Shown in pieces: positions 25,108 through 33,378 of a DNA stretch of 64,000 nucleotides. The notes under the pieces were generated by a model. The model searched no databases. It saw only the letters and a program-made list of their open reading frames with translations, and was not told where the DNA came from. The DNA is taken from contig NZ_JADKYW010000005.1 in NCBI RefSeq assembly GCF_015355785.1, positions 589,468-653,467 on the forward strand, given 5' to 3'. Made by a program: the position numbers and the translations under genes. The stretch comes from Arthrobacter gandavensis. GTDB lineage: Bacteria > Actinomycetota > Actinomycetes > Actinomycetales > Micrococcaceae. The first letter of the stretch is position 1. The number at the start of each line of letters is the position of its first letter.

Positions 25108-26079
25108 ATGTTCACGTTGCGCAAGTGGGGGCGGGCGGCGGCGCTGCTGTCCGCAGGGTGCCTTCTTACGGCAGGCTCCGCGGCACTGCCGGCGGCCGGT
25201 GCCGCCGCTGATGCTCCGCAGGGGCGGAGCACTGCCGGTGCCGACCGGGACCGGGGCCACCACGGCCCCTCCAAGGGCTGGGACCGCGGGCCGCAGAGGA
25301 CGGTCGACTACGTAGCGCTCGGGGATTCCTACGCAGCCGGGTACGGCGGCGGAGCGGTGCTCGATTCCTGCGGGCGAACCGCTGAAGGCTACCCCGCCCT
25401 GCTGGACGCCCTGCGGAAGGTTGAGCTGGATGCCGATGTGACCTGTGCCGGCGCCACGGCGTCGAGCACTCCCCCGCCGGCGCCGTCGGGCCCGGTGGAC
25501 CTGCCGGAACAAATCGCCTCGCTGCAGGCTGCGGGCAGCATCGACCGGAACACAGACCTGGTCACCCTGACCATCGGCGGCAACGATGTCCGCTTCACGG
25601 AGGTCGTTGCCTCCTGCGCCGGGCCCGAGATCCCGGCTACATGCGCACCTGCCCTCGCAGCAGCACAGGCCTATGCCGAGACAACGCTGGCACCCCAGGT
25701 CCGCCAGTCATTGGAGCAGCTGCGGGCCCTGGCTCCCAGGGCCGAGCTGGTGCTGGCGGGGTATCCGCATCTCTTCGACGGGGCCGGAGTTCCGGGACTG
25801 CTGAGTCCCGAAGCCGCGGCCGCATTCAATGCGGGCACCGATGCGCTGAACGCAGTGCTGGCCGCCCAGCTTCCCGACCGGCGGTCCACCTACGTGGACG
25901 TCGTCGACGAATTCGCCGGGCACGGCATCGGGTCCGCGGATCCATGGATTATTTTCGAGCAGGGGCCTTTCGACCTGCATCCGGATGCCACCGGATACCG
26001 CGAGGGCTACCTGGCGGCCATCACTGCCGACGTCGACCTGCATCCGGGCGGCGGCCAGCCCTGCCGCGGGCGCCGCTGA
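25108..26079 (+). CDS. Secreted SGNH/GDSL hydrolase
   Basis: A 323-residue exported esterase/lipase-type protein. A Sec signal occupies residues ~1-35 (RKWGRAAALLSAGCLLTAG ...), then a charged His/Gly/Arg-rich linker (~40-65). SGNH blocks: GDSYAAGYGG (nucleophile Ser), the Gly block near DLPEQIASLQAAG, TIGGNDVRF (Asn of the oxyanion hole) and DLHPDATGY (catalytic Asp/His). Six Cys residues in the mature part could form disulfides, as in actinobacterial secreted lipases. The ATG at 25108 gives the signal peptide; the longer frame overlaps paaZ. It is convergent with the alcohol dehydrogenase gene, only seven bases apart. Confidence 0.9.
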   Translation: MFTLRKWGRAAALLSAGCLLTAGSAALPAAGAAADAPQGRSTAGADRDRGHHGPSKGWDRGPQRTVDYVALGDSYAAGYGGGAVLDSCGRTAEGYPALLDALRKVELDADVTCAGATASSTPPPAPSGPVDLPEQIASLQAAGSIDRNTDLVTLTIGGNDVRFTEVVASCAGPEIPATCAPALAAAQAYAETTLAPQVRQSLEQLRALAPRAELVLAGYPHLFDGAGVPGLLSPEAAAAFNAGTDALNAVLAAQLPDRRSTYVDVVDEFAGHGIGSADPWIIFEQGPFDLHPDATGYREGYLAAITADVDLHPGGGQPCRGRR

Positions 26080-26086
26080 CCCGCAT

Positions 26087-27127
26087 TCATTCCCCAAATA
26101 CGACGGCGCGTCCGGTGAGCTCTCCGGCCTCCAGCTTGCGGTACGCCTCCGGTGCATTGTCCATGCTGTAGAGCTCCACCTCGGGCTTGATCTGGCCGGC
26201 ACGGTACATGGCAACCACTTCGTGCAGGTCCTCGATGGTGCCCCAGTAGGTGTTGCTGATGGTGGACTCGTACGGCGTGGTGAAGAAGCTCCACTCGTAG
26301 GTTCCCCCGGCAATGCCCACCACGGTGAACCGTGACTGCGGGGCCATTGATGCGGCGGCCGTCTTAATGGTCGGTCCGGCGCCCACGAAGTCGAATGCCG
26401 CATCCACGCCGCGGCCTCCGGTGATCTCCCGGATGCGCTCCACCTGGCCTTCGCCGCCGGGCACCACCACGGCACCGGCAGCCTCGGCCCGTTCCATGGC
26501 GTCTTCCTTCATGTCCGTGGCGATCACGGTGGCGCCGGTCAGGGCCTTCAGGATCTGCACGGCCATCTGGCCGAGTCCGCCCAGCCCAATGACCAGGGCG
26601 TACTTGCCGCCGCCGGCCAGGTTCGGCAGCGAGTTCTTGATCGCGTGGTAGGGCGTCAGGGCAGCATCGGAGAGCGGTGCGGCTGCTACCGGATCGGCAT
26701 CGCCCAGCGGCACGAGGTTGCGCACCGGGGCGACCATGTACTCGGCCATGCCGCCGTCGCGGCCCAGGCCCATGCCGAGGGAGGGCATCTCGGCCGCGTT
26801 TTCGCAGTACGTGTCCTGTCCGCGGGAACAGGCTTTGCATCGTCCGCAGCCCACGGGGCCGTAGACCAGGTACGCACCCCCGACGTCCACGCCGGTCACG
26901 CCTTCGCCAACTTCTTCGACCCAGCCCGAATTTTCATGGCCCAGGACGAAGGCCGGCGGAATCGATCCCGGGGCGCCTTCCTCGAAGTCCTTGTAGAGGG
27001 CGACGTCGGAATGGCAGGCTCCGGCGCCGGCCACCTTCAGCAGGACCTCTCCCGGGCCCGGCTTGGGCCGCTCGATGTCCGTCAGGGACGGGAAAGTCTG
27101 CCACTTCTCAAATACAACTGCACGCAT
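26087..27127 (-). CDS. Zinc-dependent NAD(P) alcohol dehydrogenase
   Basis: A 346-residue medium-chain dehydrogenase. The catalytic zinc site is formed by C38-H39 in GACHSD, HE in LGHENSGWVEEVG and the later Cys/Asp; structural zinc ligands are CGRCKACSRGQDTYC. The Rossmann motif is GLGGLGQ (residues ~180). The N-terminal ALYKDFEEGAPG loop resembles aryl or medium-chain alcohol dehydrogenases of actinobacteria. It oxidises alcohols or reduces aldehydes in the cytosol; substrate unknown. AAGAAGG precedes the start, and an AT-rich inverted repeat lies about 55 bases upstream. Confidence 0.9.
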   Translation of the reverse strand: MRAVVFEKWQTFPSLTDIERPKPGPGEVLLKVAGAGACHSDVALYKDFEEGAPGSIPPAFVLGHENSGWVEEVGEGVTGVDVGGAYLVYGPVGCGRCKACSRGQDTYCENAAEMPSLGMGLGRDGGMAEYMVAPVRNLVPLGDADPVAAAPLSDAALTPYHAIKNSLPNLAGGGKYALVIGLGGLGQMAVQILKALTGATVIATDMKEDAMERAEAAGAVVVPGGEGQVERIREITGGRGVDAAFDFVGAGPTIKTAAASMAPQSRFTVVGIAGGTYEWSFFTTPYESTISNTYWGTIEDLHEVVAMYRAGQIKPEVELYSMDNAPEAYRKLEAGELTGRAVVFGE

Positions 27128-27179
27128 GATGCCTTCTTCTTTGAATCGGTTGGGTGGAGGTTATCCACCTTTCTCACCA

Positions 27180-27197
27180 TACATGCATTTACATGTA
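27180..27197. promoter_or_regulatory. AT-rich inverted repeat upstream of the alcohol dehydrogenase
   Basis: TACATG-CATTTA-CATGTA, a 6-bp inverted repeat that also contains direct ACATG-type words, lies 53 bases before the dehydrogenase start in otherwise GC-rich DNA. It is a plausible operator or promoter element; no regulator gene adjoins it. Confidence 0.35.
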
Positions 27198-27418
27198 CCC
27201 AAGCCAGCGGCGCCGGCACGCGCGGGAGGATGTACCAGTGTCCCTGCCACCTGCTAACGTGATCAGTGCTTCACGAGACATGGCCTCCGCACCCGTCAGG
27301 GTACGGAAAAGCTCCGACTGGCCATGCACCAACCCCAATGTTCGGCGGGTGGTTCGGATGACGAAGCGGCCCGCGTCCAACCGGAGCGGGCAAGGACACT
27401 CATCTCGAAGGACACGCT

Positions 27419-27805
27419 GTGATTCCCTCCAGTGACCCGCGCTGCACCGCTTTCTACCCCGGCCATAAGATCCACTGGATCCACGGCGGCCGCCTCATGA
27501 GGTACGACGACTGGACCGACGTCGAGGTCCACGCCGACCCGGAACTGGACCTGATCTGCCTGGTGCTGGACGGGCGGCAGCAGATCATGTGGCACCATGA
27601 TGTTCCGCTGGTGGCCGAGGCGCTTGGCGCAACGCAGGAACAGCCCCAGTGGTGCACCCGGTATTCATCGCTGATGGTTCCCGGCGCCTATGAGGGGCGG
27701 AACCGGAGCTCTTTTTTCTACTTAGCCACCCCTGAGCGGGTGGTTCCCTGCCGCGGCCGGGTTCCGCGGAATGACGTCACCATGCAGGATCACGGTTCTG
27801 CCTGA
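27419..27805 (+). CDS. Small hypothetical protein, unrecognised
   Basis: A 128-residue soluble protein starting at GTG, with GAAGGA six bases upstream. It is rich in aromatic residues and His/Cys (FYPGHKIHWIHGGRLM, MWHHDV, PQWCTRYSS) and ends in a basic segment (CRGRVPRN). No signal peptide or membrane segment. I do not recognise the family. The good ribosome site and balanced composition make it likely real. The histidine and tryptophan content could suit a small metal- or nucleotide-binding protein, but that is speculation. It is convergent with the tyrosine phosphatase gene across palindrome copy 4. Confidence 0.6.
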   Translation: MIPSSDPRCTAFYPGHKIHWIHGGRLMRYDDWTDVEVHADPELDLICLVLDGRQQIMWHHDVPLVAEALGATQEQPQWCTRYSSLMVPGAYEGRNRSSFFYLATPERVVPCRGRVPRNDVTMQDHGSA

Positions 27806-27816
27806 GTCCCGGCCGC

Positions 27817-27872
27817 CGAGATGGCAGAAACTGCCCGTATGAGCGCTGTAACGTGCAGTTTCTGTCATCTCG
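27817..27872. repeat. Dispersed long palindrome, copy 4 (imperfect)
   Basis: 56 nt centred on AGCGCT (27844/27845). The left arm (CGAGATGGCAGAAACTGCCC...) resembles copies 1 and 3; the right inner arm (TGTAACGTGCAG) resembles copy 2. The arms differ at five positions, so it looks like a decayed or recombined copy. Its right arm contains the stop codon of the phosphatase gene at 27865-27867. Confidence 0.88.
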
Positions 27873-28611
27873 ACGGGGAGTCGAGGAGCCGGGACCGGAG
27901 CCGGGCTAGGGATTCCGCCCCGGCCCCGGCCCGGCGCAGGTAGGCAGCGGCGTCGAGGTCCTGCAGGAAACCGAGCAGCTCGGCTTCGGCAGCGCCGGCA
28001 CGGACTGCCAGCTCGGCGTCGTCCAGCGGACGTTCACGGGGTTGCTGCTGCCTCCGGTGCCAGTCATTGATGCCCGTCAGGGCTGCCCGGTAGTCCGCGG
28101 CGATCTCCTCCTGCGGAACACCGGCCAGGTCCAGCAGCAGTGCCGCCACCAGGCCGGTGCGGTCCCGTCCGGCGGAACAGTGAAGAACGACGCCGCCGGG
28201 CGGGGCATCAGCGACGGCCTGCGCGATCGCCGCGAACTTCTCCGGCCAGCGGCGCAGGTTCTCCGTATAGAACCGCGGCGAGCTCATGTAGGGGCCGGTC
28301 AGTGCGGTGAAGTCCGGATCGTCGGGTTCCTGGGTGGGCAGGTTCAGGAAGCGGATCCCTCGGACTGCCGACGGCGCCACCAAGGGATCAGTATCCCGCC
28401 GGCCAATCTCCGCTGCGTTGCGCAGGTCGACGACGGTACGGACACCGGCGTGGTGCGCCTGCTGCCAGCCGCGGGCAGTCAGCCATTCGGAGCGCCCCAT
28501 TCGGTAAACCCGCCCGGGCTGAATGGGTGCGGTGGCTGCCGGAATTCCGCCGAGGTCCCGCGCATTCGCGGCACCCTCCCAGTCCAGCGTGCGGTTCGGC
28601 CGGTTTCCCAT
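27865..28611 (-). CDS. Tyrosine/dual-specificity protein phosphatase (PtpB-like)
   Basis: A 248-residue phosphatase with the CX5R loop in HCSAGRDRTGLVAAL (Cys nucleophile, Arg) and the N-terminal NARDLGGIP motif typical of the bacterial Y_phosphatase3 family that includes mycobacterial PtpB. It is cytosolic, without a signal peptide. Relatives remove phosphate from tyrosine, serine/threonine or phosphoinositides. The start at 28611 (MGNRPNRTLDWEGA) fits the family; the frame can be extended to 28683. The last codons, including the stop, are supplied by the arm of palindrome copy 4. Confidence 0.88.
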   Translation of the reverse strand: MGNRPNRTLDWEGAANARDLGGIPAATAPIQPGRVYRMGRSEWLTARGWQQAHHAGVRTVVDLRNAAEIGRRDTDPLVAPSAVRGIRFLNLPTQEPDDPDFTALTGPYMSSPRFYTENLRRWPEKFAAIAQAVADAPPGGVVLHCSAGRDRTGLVAALLLDLAGVPQEEIAADYRAALTGINDWHRRQQQPRERPLDDAELAVRAGAAEAELLGFLQDLDAAAYLRRAGAGAESLARLRSRLLDSPSR

Positions 28612-28707
28612 GCCTCCAGCGTAGGCGGTTCTGCACCGCGGGCGTCCCGGAAGGCATTCCGGGGCGATACTTGACCCTGACACAGTGGAAGGCAGGAGAA
28701 CTGAGGC

Positions 28708-29526
28708 ATGTTATCCATTGGAGCGTTCGCGCAGATCGGGCAGGTAACCCACCGCATGCTGCGGCACTGGGACACCGCCGGACTGCTTGTTCCCGCCCAC
28801 GTGGATGAGTTCAGCGGCTACCGTTCCTACGACCCCTCCCAGCTTGAGCGGCTGCACCGGATCGTGGCACTGCGTTCGCTTGGCTTCGGCCTGGAGGATA
28901 TTTCCGCGATGCTCGCTGCCGGGGTGGACTCAGGCCGCATCGCCGGCCTGCTTCGCATTCGGCAAGCGGAAGTCGCGGAAGAGGCACGGACGGCGGCGGC
29001 ACGGCTCATTGACGTCGAGCGCAGGCTCCACCTTATTGAAAAGGAAAATGCCATGGCCCAGATTGAAATCATTGAAGAGCCCCTCCCTGCCGTTCGGCTC
29101 GCTGCCCGCAGCGCCGTTGTGGCCGAACAGCCTGAGGTCCCCGGCGTCGTCGGGCCGCTCTTTGACGCCGTCGGCGCGCTGCTGGCCCCGTCGGGCACGC
29201 CGGGCGGGGTGCCGGTGGCGGAATACGACATGGGAGAGGACGGCCTGCGGATCACCGCCGGATTCGCCCACCCAGGACCGGTGCCCGACGGCGCCGAGAC
29301 CGTTGAGCTGCCGGCTGTTCCGTTGGCTGTCTGCGGAGTCCACCTCGGTCCGATGGAGCACATCGGCGAGAGCTGGCAGGCGGTGCACGCCGGAATCATC
29401 GCCCGGGGCCTGACCCTGTCCGGTCCGTGCCGCGAGGTCTACCTCCGGTCGGAGTCAGCGGACCAGGCCGACTGGGTGACTGAGCTGCAGCAGCCGGTCA
29501 CCAGGGTGCAGCCGGCCCTCGGATAG
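28708..29526 (+). CDS. MerR-family regulator with GyrI-like effector domain
   Basis: A 272-residue transcription factor. The N-terminal MerR helix-turn-helix and wing run over SIGAFAQIGQVTHRMLRHWD through GYRSYDPSQLERL; a coiled-coil dimerisation helix follows (residues ~75-110, RIRQAEVAEEARTAAARL). The C-terminal ~160 residues, from AQIEIIEEPLPAVRLAA on, form a GyrI-like/SOUL-type small-molecule-binding domain, as in BmrR-like multidrug sensors. AGGAG lies upstream of the ATG at a good distance. It is divergent from the phosphatase gene, with only 96 bases between. The target is unknown. Confidence 0.88.
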   Translation: MLSIGAFAQIGQVTHRMLRHWDTAGLLVPAHVDEFSGYRSYDPSQLERLHRIVALRSLGFGLEDISAMLAAGVDSGRIAGLLRIRQAEVAEEARTAAARLIDVERRLHLIEKENAMAQIEIIEEPLPAVRLAARSAVVAEQPEVPGVVGPLFDAVGALLAPSGTPGGVPVAEYDMGEDGLRITAGFAHPGPVPDGAETVELPAVPLAVCGVHLGPMEHIGESWQAVHAGIIARGLTLSGPCREVYLRSESADQADWVTELQQPVTRVQPALG

Positions 29527-29542
29527 CCAGTGGCAGCAAGAG

Positions 29543-29986
29543 GTGCAGGCCCAGGTCCGCCTGTGGTGGCTGCCCGTCGGCGCCGGCGGGCACGTCGTCA
29601 TTCACACCAGCCGCTGGTGGGAGCTCTGGCGGGCGCGCCGGGAAAGGCGGAACCCCCGGCCGCACTTCCATGCCGGGTTGGAAGTCCTGGCCCCGGACGG
29701 GCGCTACGCCGTCGAAATGGCGCCGGCCTGGGGCCGGGGGGCCGCGGGTCCCGGCGTCGTGGCCACCGGCGCAGTCGGCCTGCGCCCCCTGGGACGGTTC
29801 CGGTTCTTCCGGTATGAGGTGCGGTGCCGCCGCAACGGCGTCATTCCGGATCTTGCCGGGCTGGCGGGCGGGGATTGTGGCTACCCGGTGAGGGGCGTCT
29901 GCCTTCCGGGGACCTCTGGACTCCGGCGCGGAACCCGGCCAACAATGAGGTCATTGAATTCGGGCCGTCCCGAGGAGGAGCCATGA
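29543..29986 (+). pseudogene. Probably truncated and frameshifted conserved actinobacterial protein
   Basis: The first ~105 residues (VRLWWLPVGAGGHVV, FHAGLEVLAPDG, EMAPAWGRGAAGPGVVATG, GLRPLGRFRFFRYEVRC..GVIPDL) resemble an actinobacterial hypothetical family whose full members, as I remember them, continue for about 80-100 more residues with a motif like GDMWNSNSLIAWLL. Here the frame instead runs through CGYPVRGVCLPGTSGLRRG and overlaps the next start. The other plus-strand frame (from about 29824) contains GDLWTPARNPANN, a possible remnant of that motif. The pattern suggests a deletion plus frameshift. It begins at a GTG 16 bases after the MerR stop. If the short protein is made, its function is unknown. 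Confidence 0.5.
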
Positions 29987-30441
29987 TCCGCGTCCTGCTG
30001 CTGGTCCTGACCGCTTTCTCAGCCTTTTGGACGGTTATGGGCTTTGTCTATCTGGGACCAGGCGGAGCGGCCGGCTGGAGCACTGAATATCTGGTCGGCT
30101 CAATGTTCACTTCCTACTTCTGGCCCGCCGTCATCCTCCTGCTGGCGGTCGGCGGGCCGCAGGCGGTGGCTTTCGTCCAGCTGCTGCGACGCAGCGGCAG
30201 CGGCCTTTTCTGGACCGCTGCGGCCGGATTCTCAATGACCATCTGGATCATCGCGGAGCAAATGCTCTTCCGCGTGCCGGACTACGGCGGCGAATGGATC
30301 GTGCTTCCGGTGCTGCAGGCCGTGTTCGCCGGCATTGGCCTGGCCGAACTCGGATGTGCCCTGGTGCTGCTGGGACTGTTCCGCCCCGGCGTCGTCCGTG
30401 CAGCGCTCGGCGCCCGTGCCAACATGACCAATCACCCTTAG
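29983..30441 (+). CDS. Four-TM hypothetical membrane protein
   Basis: A 152-residue integral membrane protein. Hydrophobic segments are near 2-25, 45-63, 75-95 and 105-130. Acidic and aromatic residues sit in the external loops (FRVPDYGGEW). CGAGGAGG precedes the ATG, so translation is well supported. Its start overlaps the end of the preceding degenerate frame by four bases. I do not recognise the family. It is convergent with paaH across a hairpin terminator. Confidence 0.75.
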   Translation: MIRVLLLVLTAFSAFWTVMGFVYLGPGGAAGWSTEYLVGSMFTSYFWPAVILLLAVGGPQAVAFVQLLRRSGSGLFWTAAAGFSMTIWIIAEQMLFRVPDYGGEWIVLPVLQAVFAGIGLAELGCALVLLGLFRPGVVRAALGARANMTNHP

Positions 30442-30443
30442 AC

Positions 30444-30482
30444 GCCGATGCCCGCATCCCTCTTTTGAATGCGGGTATCGGC
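30444..30482. terminator. Bidirectional terminator hairpin
   Basis: Arms GCCGATGCCCGCAT and ATGCGGGTATCGGC (14 bp, one G-T pair) enclose an 11-base loop, CCCTCTTTTGA. It lies between the convergent membrane-protein gene and paaH, two bases after one stop and 13 bases from the other. Confidence 0.75.
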
Positions 30483-30495
30483 AAAGCACAGTGAA

Positions 30496-31344
30496 CTAAC
30501 TCCAGTCGAAGAAACCCTTGCCGGTCTTGCGGCCGAGTTCGCCGCGGGCCACCTTGTCCCGCAAAATCTGCGGCGGCTCGAAGCGCGGGCCGAGGGTCGA
30601 CGCGAGGTACTCGGCGATGCCAAGCCGCACATCCAGTCCCACAATGTCCGTGGTCTTCAGCGGTCCGGTCGGGTGCTTGTAGCCCAGGACCATGGCGGCG
30701 TCGATGTCCTCGGCGGACGCCACGCCTTCCTCGACCATGCGCATCGCTTCGAGGGCGATAGCCACGCCCAGCCGGGAGCTGGCGAAGCCGGGAGCGTCAT
30801 TGACGACGACGGGCGTCTTGCCCAGGTCAGTGACCCAGGTCCGGGCAGCCTCGGCAAGTTCGTCCGAGGTCTGCTTGCCCAGGACCACCTCGATCAGGGT
30901 GGAGGCCGGAACCGGGTTGAAGAAGTGCAGTCCGCAAAACCGCTCCGGGCGCTGCAGTTTCCCGGCGAGTTCCGACACGGACAGGGAGGAGGTGTTGGAC
31001 GCGAGCCAGGCATCGGCGTCGAGCTGTTCCTCCACCGCCTGCAGGGCCGTGGCCTTCAGCTCGAAGTCTTCCGGCACTGCTTCAACAACCAGGCCGGAGC
31101 CGGCGAAGTCCGCATAGTTCGTGGAAACGCTGAGCCGGGCCACCAGGGCGTCGAGGGTCTCATCCGTGGTGCCGCGCTCAACGCTCTTGGCCAGGTTGGA
31201 GGCTACGCGCTCGTACGCAGCGTTGGCTGCCTGCTGGTCACGCTCAACGACGACGACGGAGGCGCCGGCGGTGCAGAAGGCGTGGGCGATGCCTGCACCC
31301 ATGCGGCCGCCGCCGAGGACACCCACCTTGGAGGGAACTGTCAT
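30496..31344 (-). CDS. paaH: 3-Hydroxyacyl-CoA dehydrogenase (PaaH-type)
   Basis: A 282-residue short-form 3-hydroxyacyl-CoA dehydrogenase. The NAD motif is GVLGGGRMGAGIAHAF near the N terminus; ASNTSSLSVSELA and LHFFNPVPASTLIEVV (catalytic His/Glu) follow; the C-terminal 3HCDH domain has HPTGPLKTTDIVGLDVR. In the phenylacetate pathway PaaH oxidises 3-hydroxyadipyl-CoA to 3-oxoadipyl-CoA. It is the last gene of paaJ-paaF-paaH and overlaps the paaF stop by four bases. The short form resembles butyryl-type dehydrogenases, so broader substrate use is possible. Confidence 0.88.
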   Translation of the reverse strand: MTVPSKVGVLGGGRMGAGIAHAFCTAGASVVVVERDQQAANAAYERVASNLAKSVERGTTDETLDALVARLSVSTNYADFAGSGLVVEAVPEDFELKATALQAVEEQLDADAWLASNTSSLSVSELAGKLQRPERFCGLHFFNPVPASTLIEVVLGKQTSDELAEAARTWVTDLGKTPVVVNDAPGFASSRLGVAIALEAMRMVEEGVASAEDIDAAMVLGYKHPTGPLKTTDIVGLDVRLGIAEYLASTLGPRFEPPQILRDKVARGELGRKTGKGFFDWS

Positions 31345-32108
31345 TTCTTTTTCTTCCTTTCCAGGAATGCCTGCATGCGGTCGAACTTCGCCTCGGACTC
31401 GAAGAGGATGCCCTGGGCGAGGGTGTCGATCACGGGGTGTGCCTCGGCGGGCGCGGAGAACACGGACTTGGTGATGCGTACGGCCAGCGGGTCCTGCTTC
31501 GCGATCCGGTCGGCCAAGGCGTCGGCTGCGGCCAGCAGCTCGTCAGCCTCGTGGATCTCGGTGACCAGGCGGGCCGCGAGGGCTTCCTCTGCGTTGAGGA
31601 TGCGCCCGGCCAGGAGGATTTCTTTGGCCAGGGGTTCGCCAACCAGTTCCTTCAGCCGCCAGGTTGCTCCGGCGGCAGCCATAATGCCGAGCGAGGTTTC
31701 CGGGTTGCCGATCTTGACCGTCGGGGTAGCAATGCGGAAATCGGCGGCGAAGGCCAGCTCCGCTCCCCCGCCGAGCGCGTAGCCGTCCAGCGCGGCGATG
31801 ACGGGCATGGGGAGCTTAGCAATGCGGTGGAAGATCGTGGAGTTGATTCCACGCAGGGCATCTTCCCGGCGGCGTTCGCGCAGCTGGGCGATGTCCGCCC
31901 CGGAGGCGAAGATCCCGTTGGTGCCGGAGAGGATGAGGATCTTCGGGTTGGTTTCGAGTTCGGCGCAGAGCGCGTGCAGTTCATCAACCATGGCCTGGTC
32001 AATGGCGTTGCGGACCTGGGGCCGGTTCAGGACTGCGGAAATACGGTCCTCGCCAACGGTGACCTTCAGCGTGGTGAAGTGCGCGGAGAGCTCCGCGAAG
32101 TCCGCCAC
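31341..32108 (-). CDS. paaF: Enoyl-CoA hydratase (PaaF-type)
   Basis: A 255-residue crotonase. Signature elements are GTNGIFASGADIAQL, ALDGYALGGGAELAFAADFR (oxyanion glycines, first catalytic Glu region) and NPETSLGIMAAAGATWRL (second Glu). PaaF hydrates 2,3-dehydroadipyl-CoA. The C terminus is basic (ERKKKK). The preferred start is the GTG at 32108, whose G is shared with the paaJ stop (TAGTG); the longer frame to 32156 is inside paaJ. It lies between paaJ and paaH with overlapping ends, so the three are translationally coupled. Confidence 0.88.
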   Translation of the reverse strand: MADFAELSAHFTTLKVTVGEDRISAVLNRPQVRNAIDQAMVDELHALCAELETNPKILILSGTNGIFASGADIAQLRERRREDALRGINSTIFHRIAKLPMPVIAALDGYALGGGAELAFAADFRIATPTVKIGNPETSLGIMAAAGATWRLKELVGEPLAKEILLAGRILNAEEALAARLVTEIHEADELLAAADALADRIAKQDPLAVRITKSVFSAPAEAHPVIDTLAQGILFESEAKFDRMQAFLERKKKK

Positions 32109-33319
32109 TACACGGCCTCGATCAGCATGGCGGTGCCCTGCCCGACGCCCACGCACATAGTCGCGACGCCGTGGGAGGCGCCCTCACGTTCCATGCGGCC
32201 CAGCAGGGTGATGGCGATGCGGGAGCCGGAGGAGCCGAGCGGGTGGCCCAGGGCAATGGCGCCGCCGTCGTTGTTTACGATTGCCTCATCGACGCCGAGG
32301 CGGCGGATGCAGGCGAGGGACTGGGTGGCGAAGGCTTCGTTGAGTTCGAAGGCTCCCACCTGGTCCAGGCGAATGCCGCTGCGCTGCAGGACCTTCCGGG
32401 TGGCTGGAACCGGGCCGATGCCCATGATTTCCGGCGGCACACCGGCGGAGGCGCCGTCGACGATCCGGGCGCGGGCGGTGAGACCGTATTCCTTGATGGC
32501 GCGCTCGGAGGCGATGATGATCGCCGAGGCTCCGTCATTCAGGGAGCTCGCGTTGCCTGCGGTGACGATTCCGCCGGGCTTGACCACGGGGCGGAGCTTG
32601 CCGAGTACGTCCAGGGTGGTGCCTTCGCGGGGACCTTCGTCGGTGTCCACGACGGTGTCTCCCTTGCGGCCCTTGATGGTGACCGGAACAATCTCATCCT
32701 TGAAGCGTCCGGCAGCGATAGCGGCCAGGGCGTTTTCGTGGGAGCGGACGGCAAATGAGTCGGCGTCTTCGCGGGAAATGCTGTCCGTTGAGGCCAGCTC
32801 CTCGGCGGTTTCCGGCATGGAGTAGGTCATCTTGCCGTCGCGGGAGAGGTCGCCGGAGACGAAGCGTTCGTTGGCGAAGCGCCAGCCGATCGAGGTGTCG
32901 AAGGTGTCGCCGGGCTTGGCGAAGGCCTTTGTGGGCTTTTCGGTGACCCAGGGGGCGCGGGACATTGATTCGGTGCCGCCGGCAATAACGATGTCCGCAG
33001 CACCGGCCTTGATCATGTGCGAGGCCATGATGATCGCGGACAGCCCGGAGGCGCAGAGGCGGTTCACGGTGATGCCCGGAACGGTGTCCGGGAACTCTGC
33101 GAGCAGGGCGGCCATGCGGGCCACATTGCGGTTTTCCTCGCCGGCACCGTTGGCGTTGCCAAGAATGACTTCGTCCACGACGGCGGGATCGAGGCCCTCG
33201 CGGGCGACCAGTTCGCGCAGCGTCAGTGCAGCGAGGTCATCGGGACGGACGCTGGACAGCGCACCTCCGTAGCGGCCCACCGGGGTCCGCACTCCGCCAA
33301 CGAGAAAAGCCTCAGCCAT
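32108..33319 (-). CDS. paaJ: 3-Oxoadipyl-CoA / acetyl-CoA acyltransferase thiolase PaaJ
   Basis: A 403-residue thiolase. The acyl-accepting Cys is in NRLCASGLSAI, the N-terminal PVGRYGGALSSVRPDDLAA is typical, and the C-terminal catalytic blocks are GGAIALGHPLGSSG (His) and ATMCVGVGQG (second Cys). PaaJ cleaves 3-oxoadipyl-CoA to succinyl-CoA and acetyl-CoA and also handles the earlier C8 intermediate. The start at 33319 has GGGAGCAG upstream. It is the first gene of paaJ-paaF-paaH, with a PaaR-like operator 60-81 bases upstream. Confidence 0.9.
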   Translation of the reverse strand: MAEAFLVGGVRTPVGRYGGALSSVRPDDLAALTLRELVAREGLDPAVVDEVILGNANGAGEENRNVARMAALLAEFPDTVPGITVNRLCASGLSAIIMASHMIKAGAADIVIAGGTESMSRAPWVTEKPTKAFAKPGDTFDTSIGWRFANERFVSGDLSRDGKMTYSMPETAEELASTDSISREDADSFAVRSHENALAAIAAGRFKDEIVPVTIKGRKGDTVVDTDEGPREGTTLDVLGKLRPVVKPGGIVTAGNASSLNDGASAIIIASERAIKEYGLTARARIVDGASAGVPPEIMGIGPVPATRKVLQRSGIRLDQVGAFELNEAFATQSLACIRRLGVDEAIVNNDGGAIALGHPLGSSGSRIAITLLGRMEREGASHGVATMCVGVGQGTAMLIEAV

Positions 33320-33378
33320 GTCTGCTCCCAAAGAGTTGCCAGTTCACCGCCGGGCTTCGCTGCCCGTCCGGCCGCCGG

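Noticed and set aside
27154-27435. A 93-residue frame upstream of the small hypothetical gene
   Set aside because: It overlaps the alcohol dehydrogenase control region and the next gene start, and has random composition.
30469-32825. Two long plus-strand frames opposite paaH, paaF and paaJ
   Set aside because: Shadows of three well-conserved, overlapping catabolic genes; codon-position GC pattern fits the minus strand.
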